Positions 22,501 to 35,773 of a stretch of DNA of 64,000 bases are shown here, piece by piece. The position numbers and the translations under genes were made by a program. Each line of letters begins with the position of its first letter. Position 1 is the stretch's first letter. The stretch covers positions 70,461,706 through 70,525,705 of the forward strand of contig NC_092628.1 in NCBI RefSeq assembly GCF_039555335.1, in the 5' to 3' direction. The notes under the pieces are model-generated. The model was not told the origin of the DNA. It worked only from the letters and a program-made list of their open reading frames with translations, and ran no database searches. Origin of the DNA: Amphiura filiformis. Lineage: Eukaryota > Echinodermata > Ophiuroidea > Amphilepidida > Amphiuridae.

Positions 22501-23515
22501 TTTTCCTCTGAAGATTAAAACAAAAGATATTTATTTCAATTAATTGCGCAGCTGTAGTAGGCCCTATAGTATCTACATTTAAATAGTGGTGGTATTGCTA
22601 CTAGTATTAACAGCAGTAGACTACTATTACTAAAGATACAAATTTCAAAACCTTAAACCATGTTTACACTACTGTGCAGAAAAAAAATACATCCATTATG
22701 TAAAGCTTAATACATTTTGTATAGTACCTATAAATTAATACAAAATTATCTACCTTTAAGCGTCACAGATTCACAGCCATGATATGACAGTCATGTTCAA
22801 CTGGAACACCGTCACCACATGAATAATAATATACCGTCTGGTCCAGGTATTTGTCTGGTAAACAGGTATCTTGTGTACGGTATTTATTCTGTCAGAGCTC
22901 TACATAAATTTGTCCCAAGTGTAAACTTGAATTCCAAATATAAATTACTAACACCAATATTCCTGATATTTCTCAAACCTTTTAATCAATTTCCTACTAA
23001 TATTTCATGATGTTGTCAATTTCGTCAAATAATCATAAGACTGCGCAAAGTGGCTTCCGCTAAATCATGCAATATCTACAATGACGTCATCACAACATTG
23101 ACAGTGAACTTAATGACCCGAAGTAAAGTGCTTAATTTTGTAGACTGATTAATATTCACAAATAGACAAATAATTGTTGTATTTTAGATTGGTATTTTAG
23201 GCATATTTACAGGTGCAATGTGCATGCTTAGTAAACCACGCAATAAAACATTTCATAATTATGATAAAATTATAATCACCCTAAAAAGTCTTCTTTACTA
23301 ACGAAAATATAAACTAAATATAAAATGCTATAACTATGAAGAATCAAAGATCAATTATGAATACAATGTAAGCAAACAATGATCGACTTGGTAATAATCA
23401 TGTTTACAAATATTAATACGTGTAATATGACTGTGTTAAGATATACTTGCAGGTTGCAAGGTCAGTGCAATGTTAAGGATGTGTATTGTTATTAATTTAT
23501 CCTTTTTTTAGTTAT
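22501..23515. promoter_or_regulatory. 5' flank of the HELZ2-like gene; no specific site recognised
   Basis: This AT-rich stretch upstream of the start codon (22500, minus) should contain the promoter and any 5' untranslated exon. I see no interferon-response-like element or TATA box that I could defend. A non-coding first exon further upstream is possible. Confidence 0.3.
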
Positions 23516-23862
<347 letters not shown>

Positions 23863-23910
23863 TACAGTGGTCCTTTCGATTCCATTGGATTTGATTTCTT
23901 ATATTGTTGT

Positions 23911-24806
23911 TCCCTACTCCAGAAAAATACAGCACTAATTTTTGGGGGATTAAAAAAAATATTATCCCGTTTTGCAGAGCTCAATCCTAATCCTTTAATT
24001 ATTCCTAACTAGCAATAAAAGTCAAATTTTAATATTTGGCCAATTTTTGGAAATAAGGGCCAATAACATTTTTTCAGGGTGTTTTTCGTATGCTGTGACA
24101 TTCATGCCTGAAGACTAAGTGTAGTTTATAGGCCTACATTGGTTGTTTGGTTTTTCATGTCTGCTTATGTTCACAGTGATTGTCATTACTTGTTCTAGTG
24201 CACTCGTGCCCTTTTTCTTCTAATGCCTATGTTGTCCCCCACTACGTAGGCCCTACTGTCTACTCTGTATTTTACTTGTTCCCCCATGTCAAGTTGGTGT
24301 ACCTTGCTTTTTTTCTTTCCAGTTGTTCATATATTCAAGGTATCCTCTTGTATCATTTATTGATCCTTGGTGTGTTTTGTGTCCTCGTCCGTTGGATTCA
24401 TCATTCACCATTACCCACTTTTAATGTAGGCCTAGTATTAAAGATTATTTTCAGCTGCATTTGGAAAAGACATGTTTCATTCTTATATTACCGGTACCAA
24501 CCATTTAATTAAAGTAACACAAAAAGTGAAAATTAGAGCAAAATTTCGGCATATATACTCAAGATTTTGAATGCTGAGACTTGTTTCAAATCTGTGATTT
24601 GTGACTCGAGTGTCAGAAAACATGACGAAAATGCATGTTTTTGGCTCTTTTTTCAAGAAATTGGTAAAATAGTGAACTTTTTCTTTTATCTCCAGTTAGG
24701 ACTAAATGAATGCTTAGGATTGAGCTATGTTTCATTTGGCAGAACTTGATAATATTTTCTTAATCCCCAAAAAAATTAGTGCTGTATTTTTCTGGAATAG
24801 GTAGTA
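23911..24806. mobile_element. inverted-repeat element, 0.9 kb
   Basis: The ends are inverted copies of about 50 bases (CCAGAAAAATACAGCACTAA at the left, complement at the right). The longest internal frame (110 codons) matches nothing I recognise. It abuts the 4.1 kb element at 24809. Confidence 0.8.
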
Positions 24807-24997
24807 TATACCGTAAACGTTCGCCTAATGGCGCTATAGAGTTCATGGAAATGAGAGAGCGCCATCCCTATAAAAGCCGACTATTATCACTGATCATTAA
24901 GGGTACGTGTAGTTAAAGGGTGAAACCTATCGACACATACAATTATGAACAAGATCGAACAAACTTGTTCATGATAATGCGGTAATCATTCACCTGA

Positions 24998-25092
24998 TAC
25001 GTTGTGGCCCAGTGAGCAGAGCATTAGACTATAGCGCGAGGATAAAGAGAACTTGTGGAGAAAATTGATGGTTCGAATCTCATGCAGTAATT
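24998..25092 (+). mobile_element. tRNA-like SINE head
   Basis: GTGGCCCAGTGAGCAGAGC (box A-like) is followed about 45 bases later by GGTTCGAATCTCATG (box B). It lies inside the 4.1 kb inverted-repeat element. No clear SINE tail was found. Confidence 0.5.
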
Positions 25093-25254
25093 TCTGACAG
25101 ATTATGATGTCTGTCAATGTTTTTTTTTCTGATTTGAAGAAATTTTATTCTCGATTTTCTCGATTTTATCTTTAACATTGTTTATATAATTTTATTATTT
25201 TATCTTGTATGTGTCTTTTTTCATGATTCTTTGTTTTTATCGTTTCATTTTAGA

Positions 25255-26800
25255 GTAACTCAATCCATTCAATCAAATGTTGTAATGAACCTATTTGATT
25301 GGCATTTGTTATGTGTGTCAGACCATGGTCAGACGAACTGTCGCGTGCGACAAGTCTTTCAATTCGCGCGAGTGTCCTTGCCAATGCATCAGTGGTCATA
25401 AGAGGTATACCATTTTATTCGAAGGGGGGGGGCAAATATACGGGGGTCATAAAGTCTTGGAAAGAATAATAGGAGGGGGTCATAAAATGTTTTATGATCA
25501 AAATGTAGGGAGTCACACGATGACCACAGAAAGTGTGTTATTTTATTCAAAAAGACTGATTTCAATACAATTTTGGGGTTTGGGATCATAACATTTTTGT
25601 TGCCGAAATAGGGGGTGCACAATTTTATTGACGCAAACTTTTTGTAAATTTGGGACCCCCCTTCCGAAAAAAAATGATAGCCCTCTAAGAGGATTCAAAA
25701 GATAACCTCTGCCCCAATAATCCCTAGCTATATTTGTTTGAAACTGTTCCACGGAGGATGTATCATAATAGGCCCAGTCTTCGAATGATATAAATATAAT
25801 TTGAATGAGTGAACGAACAAAATCATACAACGACCAACTGAATAGAGGCTGTGCATATGACGTATCATCCCGTAAATATGGCGGACTACTCAAATGCATT
25901 CAACAAAAGCATGATTGCATCTACCGCGACAGTTCGTCTCACACACATAACAAAATGCACTGCGATCAAATAGGTTGATGACAACATTTGATTGAATGGA
26001 CTGCACTGCGCCATGATTACGGGGAAGAAACCGGTTCAAATCCTTTGTTTGGAGCCAATCGATAAACGCAAGGCCTCTATTCAGTATCGAAGTTACGTAA
26101 TGTTACTATGTCAACGGGATCACGCGCTAGAGTAATGAACCACGATCGAAATGATCACCACATAAAGTATATGGCACTCGAAGGCATACCAAAGTAGCGT
26201 GATCCGGTAACCAAGAGAATTACGTAACCACTTCGATGCTGAATAGCTATCATTGAATACTGGCTAGGATTCCACAACACAATGAGAACATGTTATAAGG
26301 CACTTTGGAAGGCACACAATACCCCAATGGATTTCCATATTATGTGCACTCAGCAACTATAGAGGCCCTGCATGAAATTATCGATTGGCTCCAAACAAAG
26401 GATTTGAGCCGGTGTCCTTCACCGTAGTTATGGCGGAGTGCAGTCCATTCGATCAAATGTTGTCATCAACCTATTTAATAGTAGTGCAGGGTTATGTGTG
26501 TGAGACGAACTGTCACGGTAGATTGCAATCATGCTTTTGTTGAATGCATTTGAGTAGTCCGCCATATTTACGGGATGATACGTCACATGCAATTCCTCTA
26601 TTCAGTATCGAAGCCCGGTATCGAAGTTACGTAATGTTACTATGTCAACGGGATCACGCGCTTTAGTTATGAACCACGATCGAAACAATCAGTACACAAA
26701 AAGGCATACCAAAATAGCGTGATCGTTATGATCGCCATACAAACAGTGCTTGGTTCCGATACCATCACGGAGTTACGTAACTACTTCGTGGTCTGATAGT
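25255..26800. repeat. nested palindromes: two inverted arms plus a repeated inner element
   Basis: The left arm, about 25856-26075, is the reverse complement of 26377-26600 (shared blocks include GTAAATATGGCGGACTACTC and TTGGAGCCAATCGAT). The loop holds an inverted-end element (GTATCGAAGTTACGTAATGT, about 26077-26255), and a second copy of that element follows at 26595-26800. A third copy of the arm's ATCAAATGTTGT end is at 25270-25315. Confidence 0.85.
25421..25665. mobile_element. G-run element
   Basis: Starts with a G9 run followed by GGGGGTCATAAAG repeats and ends GGGACCCCCCTTCC. The layout resembles the G/C-run MITEs but the sequence differs. Confidence 0.5.
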
Positions 26801-27149
26801 TATATGATCAATGGTCTGATCTACTTGAGTTCGATCCTTTTAAAAAAGAAAAAATACATGATCATTTATAATGCATAAATGAATAAAGTAATGTAGTTAC
26901 ACAATTTGAAACATTGAGGCCGTTCTATTTTTCAAAGGTCATTTAACTGTTAAACGTAGTGGAATATATCACGATAGGTAGCAGGTGGAGCAAATTTTGT
27001 CAGCGATTTTTGTTGCCGTTTGTTCGCAGTGCCTATTTATCTTTAAAAAAATAAGAAAATTAAAATTAAATTAAAAAATATTCACAATATTCGTTCGTAA
27101 AATGGGGACAAAATCCAAAAACATTTCTTGACCCTTCATCACATAAAAG

Positions 27150-27232
27150 TGGGGGCAGAAATCAAGATTCGAACAAGAACCATTCACCATTCAAGGCGCA
27201 CCCTCTACCGACTGAGCTAACGGGTAAGACAA
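27150..27232 (-). mobile_element. tRNA-like SINE head
   Basis: On the minus strand it reads CCCGTTAGCTCAGTCGGTAG, then a region with an anticodon-like loop, then GTTCGAATCTTG. Stems are imperfect, so this is more likely a SINE or tRNA pseudogene than a working tRNA. Confidence 0.5.
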
Positions 27233-29072
27233 CAGAAGGGTGTAATTTTGAACTGAAGAATATAAAAAACATGAAGAAATTACAATGTTATAAAAAGATT
27301 TACCTAAATGAGTTAGGTATAACGTATGAATCGCACTTTGAGAAAGAATAGGCCTACCCCAAAACATTTGCTACTCTAGCAACTAACCTAGTGACCTAAA
27401 GTATTGGGTCATGTCACGATATTTTTTCTGAGGCATTATGTCCAGGTTGCTCAATTTAACATACACGTATCCTTATATTAGGGATGACCAATGAACCATC
27501 AACTTGATTAGAACACTCCCATAGACATGCAGGGAGCTCAACTGTGCACTGCTTGCACATACATTTCTAAATTGATCTCATTCTTTTATTTTTCAATATT
27601 TTTCTGTAAAATTTGGGGAAGTTACTGCCAATTATATTTTGTAACTATCTTGCAAATTACAGCAACATAACTTATTTTGTTTTTCTGTAAGTGCGAGTCA
27701 AAATTGGTCCATCGCCACAGTGCGCTTAATTGCCAGTGGCTGAGTTTAGCACTGCTCAAGAATGGCACAAAATATTCAAATCAGTAAGATCAGGTGAAAA
27801 ACGTGGCCTACTGAGCTGTAATTTGGCAGAGTTGCTAGTAATACCTCTATCATACCCTCTGTAAAAAGGTTAAAAATTGAACAAGTAGATCTCGAGTTAC
27901 AAATTAAATCACCAGCTTCCCTTTGGAATTTTTATATTCCTTTCAAATCATGTTAAGAAGACACCTTTCTGAACATAAATGTGAAGTTTCGTGCTCATTC
28001 GATGTATTGTTCACCTGATCTTAACCCTAAACGTTTTCTTATATTTAGGCCTATAACATCTACAACTTGCTGCTGGCTATACCTTGTTTAGGACTTTCAA
28101 AAGAAGTACCTGAATGTGCAACCATAACTGTTTCAAAATAGCCCGCGATAGTCATGCAGGTAACTCCGAGGTCAAGCATTGAATTGGTTTGAACAAAGAT
28201 ACTCATAATGTATTGAGTGCTACTTTGGTTTGAATGAGGAATACTACAGGAATACACATGAGCATGATGAGGATAATCTCTATTGTTGTGAATGAGTCAA
28301 TGACCTTCAAAACTTAAGATTTTGTTTACATACACCTACTAATTGGTCATATTAAACCCAATAACATTGAAATTCTTGGTTGTGAAAAAAAGTTCACCTA
28401 CTTAGTGCAATTTTGATTTTGTGCCATATCGGCTATCTTGGATGATTTTTGGCAAATGTCCTCTAAATGCATGATTTCAATGCCTTGGTTTGAAAAAATA
28501 AGTTATGCCAGTGACTAGTTAAGTGCCATTTCATAAGAAACCCTTTGATACTTTCACAATATGCTTGTTTCATGTTTGCAAATATGTTAAAATAAAGAAA
28601 TATATAAAGGTAAATATATGCTTATGCCAATTTTGCTCCCAACTGCTATTTTTGGACCTTGTCATTTTATTTCGTTCCAATGACCGGTCAGAATGGGAAA
28701 CTTTGATAATTCATAATTCGAAAAGTTTTTGACCGATTTTGACCATTTAACCACCAAAATACTTCTGTTGATTAGTTCTACTCAGAAAACAATCTTTTGT
28801 AGCAATAGGGTCAACATGAAATTTTGATGGTTATCCCTACTTATATAATGCTGTTGAGATTTTACAAGGATGGCGCTCTCACATTTCTAAGAATCCAAAA
28901 GCGCCATTAGGCGAACGTTTACGGTAGTCCTGCTGCGTGGAGAAGACTTGACCAAATTAAATTTCATTGTCATCAGGTCATTGGCCACGTGGCGGCCCAT
29001 CATAACTTGCTTTCACAGTCATCTTGTGCATTCTATCTCAGATTCTATACAAATCCTATGTTTTTCGCATAT

Positions 29073-31282
29073 CATCAATCACACCGTCATCATCCCTATA
29101 TCTTCGTGTTAAAAATTGCCGTGGTAGTACGATAAATCCTCACGTTTTTCAACAACTACGCATGGTGATTTTGTTCGAGATAGGCCGTGCGACTCAGGCT
29201 ATGCATACAATTTGAGATTTTGAGAGCCGGCCACACTGTTTCTATTCTATGTTTTACGATTTTCGCATGATCAGTATATGGCTGGCCGTAACCGCCACAA
29301 CATGGAGCTGCTACGCGTAGCTTACTTTTCGCTTCGCGGAGCTAAATTGACCAATCATGTTAGATCTTTTTATTACGCGGAGCCAGTTGATGCATAATCG
29401 TTCCAGAGAGAAAACTCTTGCCAAAATTAATGTTTACTATGTGGATTTTAAAAGAATCGAATGTAAATAAACCACCAACAGTTGTACAGGATCAATACCA
29501 TTGTTTGATTAGTGTATAGTCAATGTTACCTTGCATGCATGTGCCATGTGTGTGGCGTGTTTGTTTGTTTGTCTACTGTGTCAGGCCAGGATCACTGACA
29601 CCCACGGTACTGATACTGTCATACTATCACGGTGATCATATTGTTGAATGTTGTTACTTTAAAATAATCATGATGCAGTCATGTCTACAGTAGAATTCAC
29701 CACGACCTTTGAAGGACTTAAACCCCATTAAAAGCTATTAAACCAAGATAACACTCAATGAAAACAGCTCAACTATGTTACATCAGATCTTCTCTGGTTA
29801 AATACACACTGCACTTGTGTCTGTTTTACCTGTGCAATGAACAATGAGCTGGTATTATAGTTTCAGTTGGGTGAATGATTATAAAGCGAACGCAAGGTAA
29901 CAATACTGTCTGGGCTTTTGTTTACGAAATGAGACAATAGTCTGCTTATTGTTAACCAGCGTTCTTGAAAATGAGAAGCATAATGGTTTGCAGACTTAAC
30001 ACGGTTTAGAAATAATTTGTTCATATTTTTTGGTGTTATCTGTCGTTTACATATCCTTCCTAAAACACAAAAGTACCAATATTTCCAAACACCTAAATTA
30101 GCTAAAAATTTAGGAAATGTTACAAAACTATATTTTCTAGAATTTCAGAGAATACTTTAAATATTGACCGGTTATTTTTTACACAGTGACGTCATATAGG
30201 CAATGGCATAATACTTCTAACATACACTAGGTCACGCGTCAATGGTGAGCGCACTGAGTATTGTGTATAGGAAAACGGGCAGTACCGTAACTACAGTATG
30301 TATGGCCTACTACTAGTATATAAAGTAAATCCGAACTGGTTTGCTGAAGGTCGAATTCCGCAGGCCACGCCGCGCAAGATGTACAAATCAGCTCCCGGCG
30401 ATACACTGCAGATCGCAGAATTGTGTGCATGGTTTACCACCACTCTGCCTAGCTATATAGTTGTGTACAATACTGTATGAGTTTCTTGTGAGTGCATGTC
30501 CATCTTAATAATAAGTCGGTTCGTACTTTTCATAAATTACTTTTTGAATCATAACTATCGTGACCGAGGATATCTTGCAACAACGTGAAGCTCGTCTGGC
30601 AAATTCTTAATGACTAAATTCGCTTCACGTAATGAGTAAGTCGTACTTGATTGGTCAGTTTTACCTCCGAGTAATGAAAAACTCTAACATGATTGGTCAA
30701 TTTGGCTCCACGGAACAAAAAGTCAGCTACGCGTAGCAGCTCCACGTTGTGGCGGTTGCGGCCTACCATATCAGTATCCCATATGATATTTCTATTGTAA
30801 GAAAATTTTATTTGTTGTCACGTAAATCACAGGTTTCGTTTAAATGTACTAACTGGAAATTAAATGTACTAATTAGTGAGGACCGGTATTTTGCTGTGGA
30901 TATGTTTAACTGCAATTTTGATGTAAAACATTTGAAATCCTGAGTAAAAATTTTGATAATATTTAACTCTTTGAGAAAATTATTTTATAAAGGAATGCTG
31001 GTAAAACCAGGTGCAATACAATGTACATTATTGACACACTATCACGCTCTTTATCTTCGTCAATAATAGAATAATCGATTTCAATCGAATTGAATGCATG
31101 AGTTTGTAGTTGACTACTGAGCGACCTAAGCGATCGATTGCTAGCCAATCAGATAGAACTCCTTTTCTTGCGTTCAGTGAAATACCACTCGCCTGTCGCT
31201 CACTACCACTCGCCCGTCGCTCACCAACGGAGTATTAAATTTATATTTATCGTATAGGACGTCGACGGTGTGCAATAGTTCT
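29073..31282 (+). mobile_element. 2.2 kb repeat unit, copy A
   Basis: The whole segment recurs inverted at 48693-50888, with long identical runs. The outer ends are imperfect inverted repeats beginning CACACCGTC. Inside is a 1.5 kb element with its own inverted ends at about 29275-29400 and 30640-30780 (GCTGCTACGCGTAGC, TTGACCAATCATGTTAGA). Both copies carry the same nesting, so the 1.5 kb insertion predates their spread. No coding frame of note. Confidence 0.88.
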
Positions 31283-32849
31283 TCTAATCGTTATCACATT
31301 TTGATTTCCAACAGATAATGAAATAGCGCTTTATAAATGCGTATGTTATTTTATGCAATGTGTCCATAAAAATTACCGGGTGCTTTTATTTTGTTATAAC
31401 TTCAAAGGTACACACTGGAATCCCAAAATTAAATAAGAAATTTGAAATACAAGTGCAAAATTACATTTGATTTGGTTCAGGGGTACAAAGAACTATTTAT
31501 GTAACGAATGTCACAATGCAGATTCTTTGATGTCGTCGTTTTTGTTCATTCAAAATGATTTCACATTTCTTAATTTGGATTGAGTAAACTTTTTGCAAAA
31601 AAAGAAAGGAAAAACTTATCAACGCACAATTAAATAAATGCAAAATACTTAGATAATGAAAAACGAATATTGACATCATCAAATAACTCCATTAATGAGC
31701 GCGTATGAAATGTCTTGTTAACAAACTTGGAATGAACTGCAGTGTGACATGCGAAAGCAAATTGATCTGATATGTAGGAAATATATTGTGTTATTTGTTT
31801 CCTTTTTAATCTTGTGATTCTATTCTAATATGTACTTTTGGAGTTACAACCAAATAAAAGCATCTGGTAATTTTGATTGGGACGCACTGTATGTAAGCAA
31901 TAACATTGTTACATTTCTTGTGCGTCTCTGAAAGTTTATTACACAATGAGCATTATATGCAATGTTGAAAGAACTGTGATCAAATAAAATTTGAAAGAAT
32001 AGTGTTTCCAATTTCCTGCTTTTGATTATAGAAATTCCATTCCGTCAGTCAAATGACAATAATTTGAGGGAGTAAATGTTTATGTTGATATTTCTTTTGA
32101 TTGGCTGTGATGACAACGCTAACTAACACACGAAGGGGTGTGTGCGGATATTAAACTTCTATAGTATTATACTGACTGACTGTTCTGTATTGTTGACGGT
32201 TGACCTAAAACACGTTCAATGAAGGAAACAATGCAGAATAAATAAAGTAGCCTGACCAACAACCTGTGAACGGAAAGACAACATTGGTATTGTTCAAGAA
32301 CCCGGGTTCAAGAATAACAGGGAGCGCGTAGGAAAAGAAGAGGGAGGAGGAGGAGGAGAAGAAGGAAGAGGAAGAGAAGGAGGAGGAATAGACGATTATT
32401 TAGGCCATATAAGACAAGGCGAGAAATGAAGAGAAAAAATGTAGAATACTGTAGTTAATTTTCGCAGAACTTTTGTTGATAAACAAAATATATGGGAATA
32501 AGCCCATCGGCATTGTAACCTCCGGTTTTTGTGAGCAGTTTTGGGACACTTAGACCTCTGACATGTCGGGGAAATTGCTGTAATTATTATTTATTCATTC
32601 ATTATTGTATAATGTTATCATTAACAATATTTTAAATATTTGATTAATTGTACAATCATGTTTTTTGGCAATATTGATGATAATAAATTGATGTGTTTTA
32701 ATTATAGCCTACCTTTAGTCCGGTTCTTTATTTCCATTCAATCACGTTCTTGATGATAATTAATTTAAATTTAATTTCTTATCTTAATAACTCCATTGAA
32801 TATAATAGGTTGCTAAGTTTGAAATTGAATTATTTCTTGTTTATGTTGA
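31283..32849. other. no recognised gene; AT-rich sequence with a purine run
   Basis: Nothing with coding or RNA-gene character was seen. A purine-only stretch (GGAGGAGGAGGAG type) lies at about 32330-32390. Confidence 0.6.
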
Positions 32850-34145
32850 TATTGCTGATAATGATATGCTAAAGAATCTGTTTAAACCCGAATGTGTCAA
32901 TTCTACTTTGATAATTCACTTGATTTTGATGTATCATTCAGTGACAGTTTTTCAATTTAACATTGAAATTAACGTAGTTTTAATGAAAACCGTAAAAAAC
33001 ATAGAAATTGTGATCATACTATGTTTCCGCTTATTGATCGCCCCACCAAGATTTCGTCAAATTCTGCCTTAATTCTTGAGAAAAATCTTCACTAATATCT
33101 CCATAATCTTTGACAAGAAAATTAAATCTGGTATATGTGTGTCTGACATCACGGATCATTGCCCTATTTTTCAATTTACTGATTCTATTTCACTGAAATG
33201 TAATTTTGTTGGTTCCATACATGGTCGTTCAATTACTCAGCGTAACATTCATTCTTTTACGAATCACCTTCAATTAACTAATTGGAATCAGGTCGTTAAT
33301 GTTCATAACATTTGCCATATTTATTTCATTGAAGTTAAATTACGATTTCGGAGCAGGGATAAATATCACACAGTAGGCCCTACACAATGGTATAAGAGGC
33401 TAAAATTATTAAAATTATTTTGAGCAATTTTAACACAAACTCTGAAAGAATTCATAGAACCTGTGAATTTTGCTTTATATTTAATATCTGAAATTAATTC
33501 CAGTTCCGAGCATATCCCACAACTCACGCAACTACAAAATCAAATAATACATTTTACTATCGCTACATTACAGATCATAGTAATCATAAAGCTTTTGGAG
33601 CGTTTAAATCCTTCTTTAGTTGAAAAGCGAGTGCAAAAATCGTAAATTTGGCCTTATATTACATGTATCTGAAATTCAGAACACATTTTACGGCTCATCT
33701 CATGTTGCTATAAACATGATAAAATTAAATATAATTTTGCTAACTGTTTCTGTTAAATTCAATCTGGACATCGTTAAACTTAAAATTGTTCTCTTAACAA
33801 TATTTCTGTTTGGTTTAAAGCTAATTAGTTGTCCCTTAATGTTCAGAAAAGGAATTATTTTTTAAACGCCATTATAGCTATTGTACCTATCACAATACGC
33901 ATATTTTTATTGATGGCATTGATTGTACCAATATGGTTTCAAGGTATAATGGAATTGTATTTCTTCCTACGCATATTCTTTGTACAATACATTAGTTATG
34001 CCTCATTTATACTACTGTAATAAAAATTGGGCAGATCCCAACAATCGTAATTTGAATTCTATTTTTATTAATAAAAGAAAATTATCAGGTTTTTAAATGT
34101 ACCAATTCAACGTGGCCATGTTGCCAGCAATAGTATTAGAAAACA
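32850..34145 (+). mobile_element. decayed LINE (Jockey/CR1-like) ORF2 remnant, copy 1, 5' part
   Basis: Plus-strand frames read KSGICVSDITDHCPIFQF (end of the endonuclease domain), TQRNIHSFTNHLQLTNWNQV, then across frameshifts ISVWFKAN-LSLNVQKRNY, FLPTHILCTI and YYCNKNWADPNNRNL (reverse transcriptase). Several stops and frameshifts make it non-functional. The element is interrupted at about 34146 by a CAGCAAACAC-family insertion, and its 3' end resumes at 36653. Confidence 0.85.
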
Positions 34146-34649
34146 CCCAGCAAACACAAAACGTTTTCGACATCATTCGCAAAAGGTAAAAAAAGGTTGT
34201 CAGGAAACGTTTAAATGTCGGGTTATATAAAGGGTATATAAAGGATATAAAACGTTTTCATAACATTCAAAAACATTGTTTGATATTACCTACTACAAAT
34301 ATTTTAACATAATGTTATTTTAGTGTTTGAAAAAATATTTGGCAAAAATGTTTGCAAAAAATAGTTTACAATAACATTTAGAAAATATTTTTAAAATATG
34401 GTTGTAGTGTGTTTACCCTTGGACAGAGAACCTAAAAAGCACAAGGACGCAACGTTTTGCTTGCATGTTGGTAATCAAACACGACAACCATTTATTTCAC
34501 TTTGATCAGACCCTCACCCGTACCTATGAACTCAGCCGTGTTATAAAAGATATTCTCAAAATTGAGTGACTGCCCCAACCCAAAACTCTAGCGGCACAAT
34601 GGCCAGAGTCGCAAAGAGAATTTAAATTAGATCGGAAAATTTGAGATGC

Positions 34650-35052
34650 CAGTGGGCACCCTGGGGGGGCACATCAAAAATTTTGGTGGGTATGCTCCCC
34701 GGAATTTTGAGGTGGGGTCTTTGGGAGCTGACGGCGTACCGGTAAAAGTGGGTCTTTCGGAGCTGCGAACCGGGCTGTGAACAAGTAAAATGGGGTCTTT
34801 TGGAGCTGCGAAAAGTCAAAATCAAGGGTCTTTCTTGGCTTTTTGGTTGAAAATCGCCTGAAAAAACAAGAAATATGAGGAATGAGCAATTTTGGGTCTT
34901 TTAGAGCTGAAATTATCAAAATCAAGGGTCTTTCGGAGCTGTATTTTGGTCAAATATAGGGGTCTTTCGGAGCTGCGAAACCCAAAAGGGGTCTTTCCGG
35001 GGAGCATATCCGTATGGTCATTTGTGTTGAGTGCCCCCCGGGGTGGGCACCG
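34650..35052. mobile_element. inverted-repeat element with GGTCTTTCGGAGCTG internal repeats
   Basis: The ends, about 55 bases, are inverted (GTGGGCACCCTGGGGGGGCA with GTATGCTCCCCGG at the left; CCGGGGAGCATAT and CCCCGGGGTGGGCAC at the right). The interior repeats a GGGTCTTTCGGAGCTG word about seven times at irregular spacing. Confidence 0.85.
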
Positions 35053-35355
35053 ACTATCCACTTTATCGCAGCGCCATGCCGCAATAAATTTTTCCATACG
35101 ACAACACGTGATCAAAACTTGCCGCAGGTGGCCATCACCCAAAACCCCTTGATCATTAACACACAAAATCATGGCTGGAACATCAACAATAAATAAAGGT
35201 ACTATACAAGGGTGAATACAGGTCAACTGCTCCCAGACGACGTAGCCCAAGACTCAACAGGCGTGTGACCTGAAGTTACAATGGATAAATTGTTAATTAT
35301 TAATGTTACATTCTATAATATGTGCATATATATCATTATCAATAAATCAGAACCT

Positions 35356-35773
35356 GGGAGGGCGAGTTAGCGCAGCGGTAGTTCCCTCGCTTTGCACCAC
35401 TGAGGTCCCGGGTTCAAGCCCCGGCGCGGCCCAAGGACTCATGTGCACTTGGTTTATCCCGATTCCATGCTCGCTCTCGCAGGTTTTCTCCGGGATCTCC
35501 GGTTTCCTCCTGCTTTCAAAAAATCGGTGATTAGTTGTTTGGTTATCAAAAACTTCCTTCACCCAATGGAATTTGGGGAGCTGCACAGATAATTGGTGGA
35601 TGTTACAATCTAAGTGCGGATAGGTCTGCGCCTGAGGTTCGGCTGCAACTGGCCTAGATGATACGATCTGATTGTGATGATTCACCATGGCAGCGAAATT
35701 ACAGCGCTTTGAATCCTTCAAGATCTAGCTGGAAAAAGGCGCTATATAAATCCGAAATTTATTTATTTATTTT
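35356..35773 (+). mobile_element. tRNA-derived SINE, family A, near full length
   Basis: Box A is TTAGCGCAGCGGTAG and box B is GGGTTCAAGCCCCGG. A unique body follows, then a 3' end AAAGGCGCTATATAAATCCG and a short TTTA tail. The GCGCTATATAAAT tail type is common in invertebrate SINEs. It is more complete than the copy at 18172. Confidence 0.9.

Larger units (their letters stand above)
24809..28926. mobile_element. 4.1 kb inverted-repeat element with nested insertions
   Basis: The left end TACCGTAAACGTTCGCCTAA and about 45 further bases (with AGAGCGCCATCC) recur inverted at 28855-28926. No transposase frame was recognised. It contains the fold-back cluster at 25255-26800, two tRNA-like SINE heads and a G-run segment at 25421-25665, so it is probably a decayed non-autonomous element that took later insertions. 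Confidence 0.7.

Noticed and set aside
24180-24512. 110-codon hydrophobic frame inside the 0.9 kb inverted-repeat element
   Set aside because: No motif, no splice or start context, and a T-rich strand readily gives hydrophobic frames.
30239-30430. Short frames shared by the two 2.2 kb units (MHTILRSAVYRREL... and MYRRELICITCAV...)
   Set aside because: Similarity is explained by DNA repetition; frames are interrupted and differ by indels.
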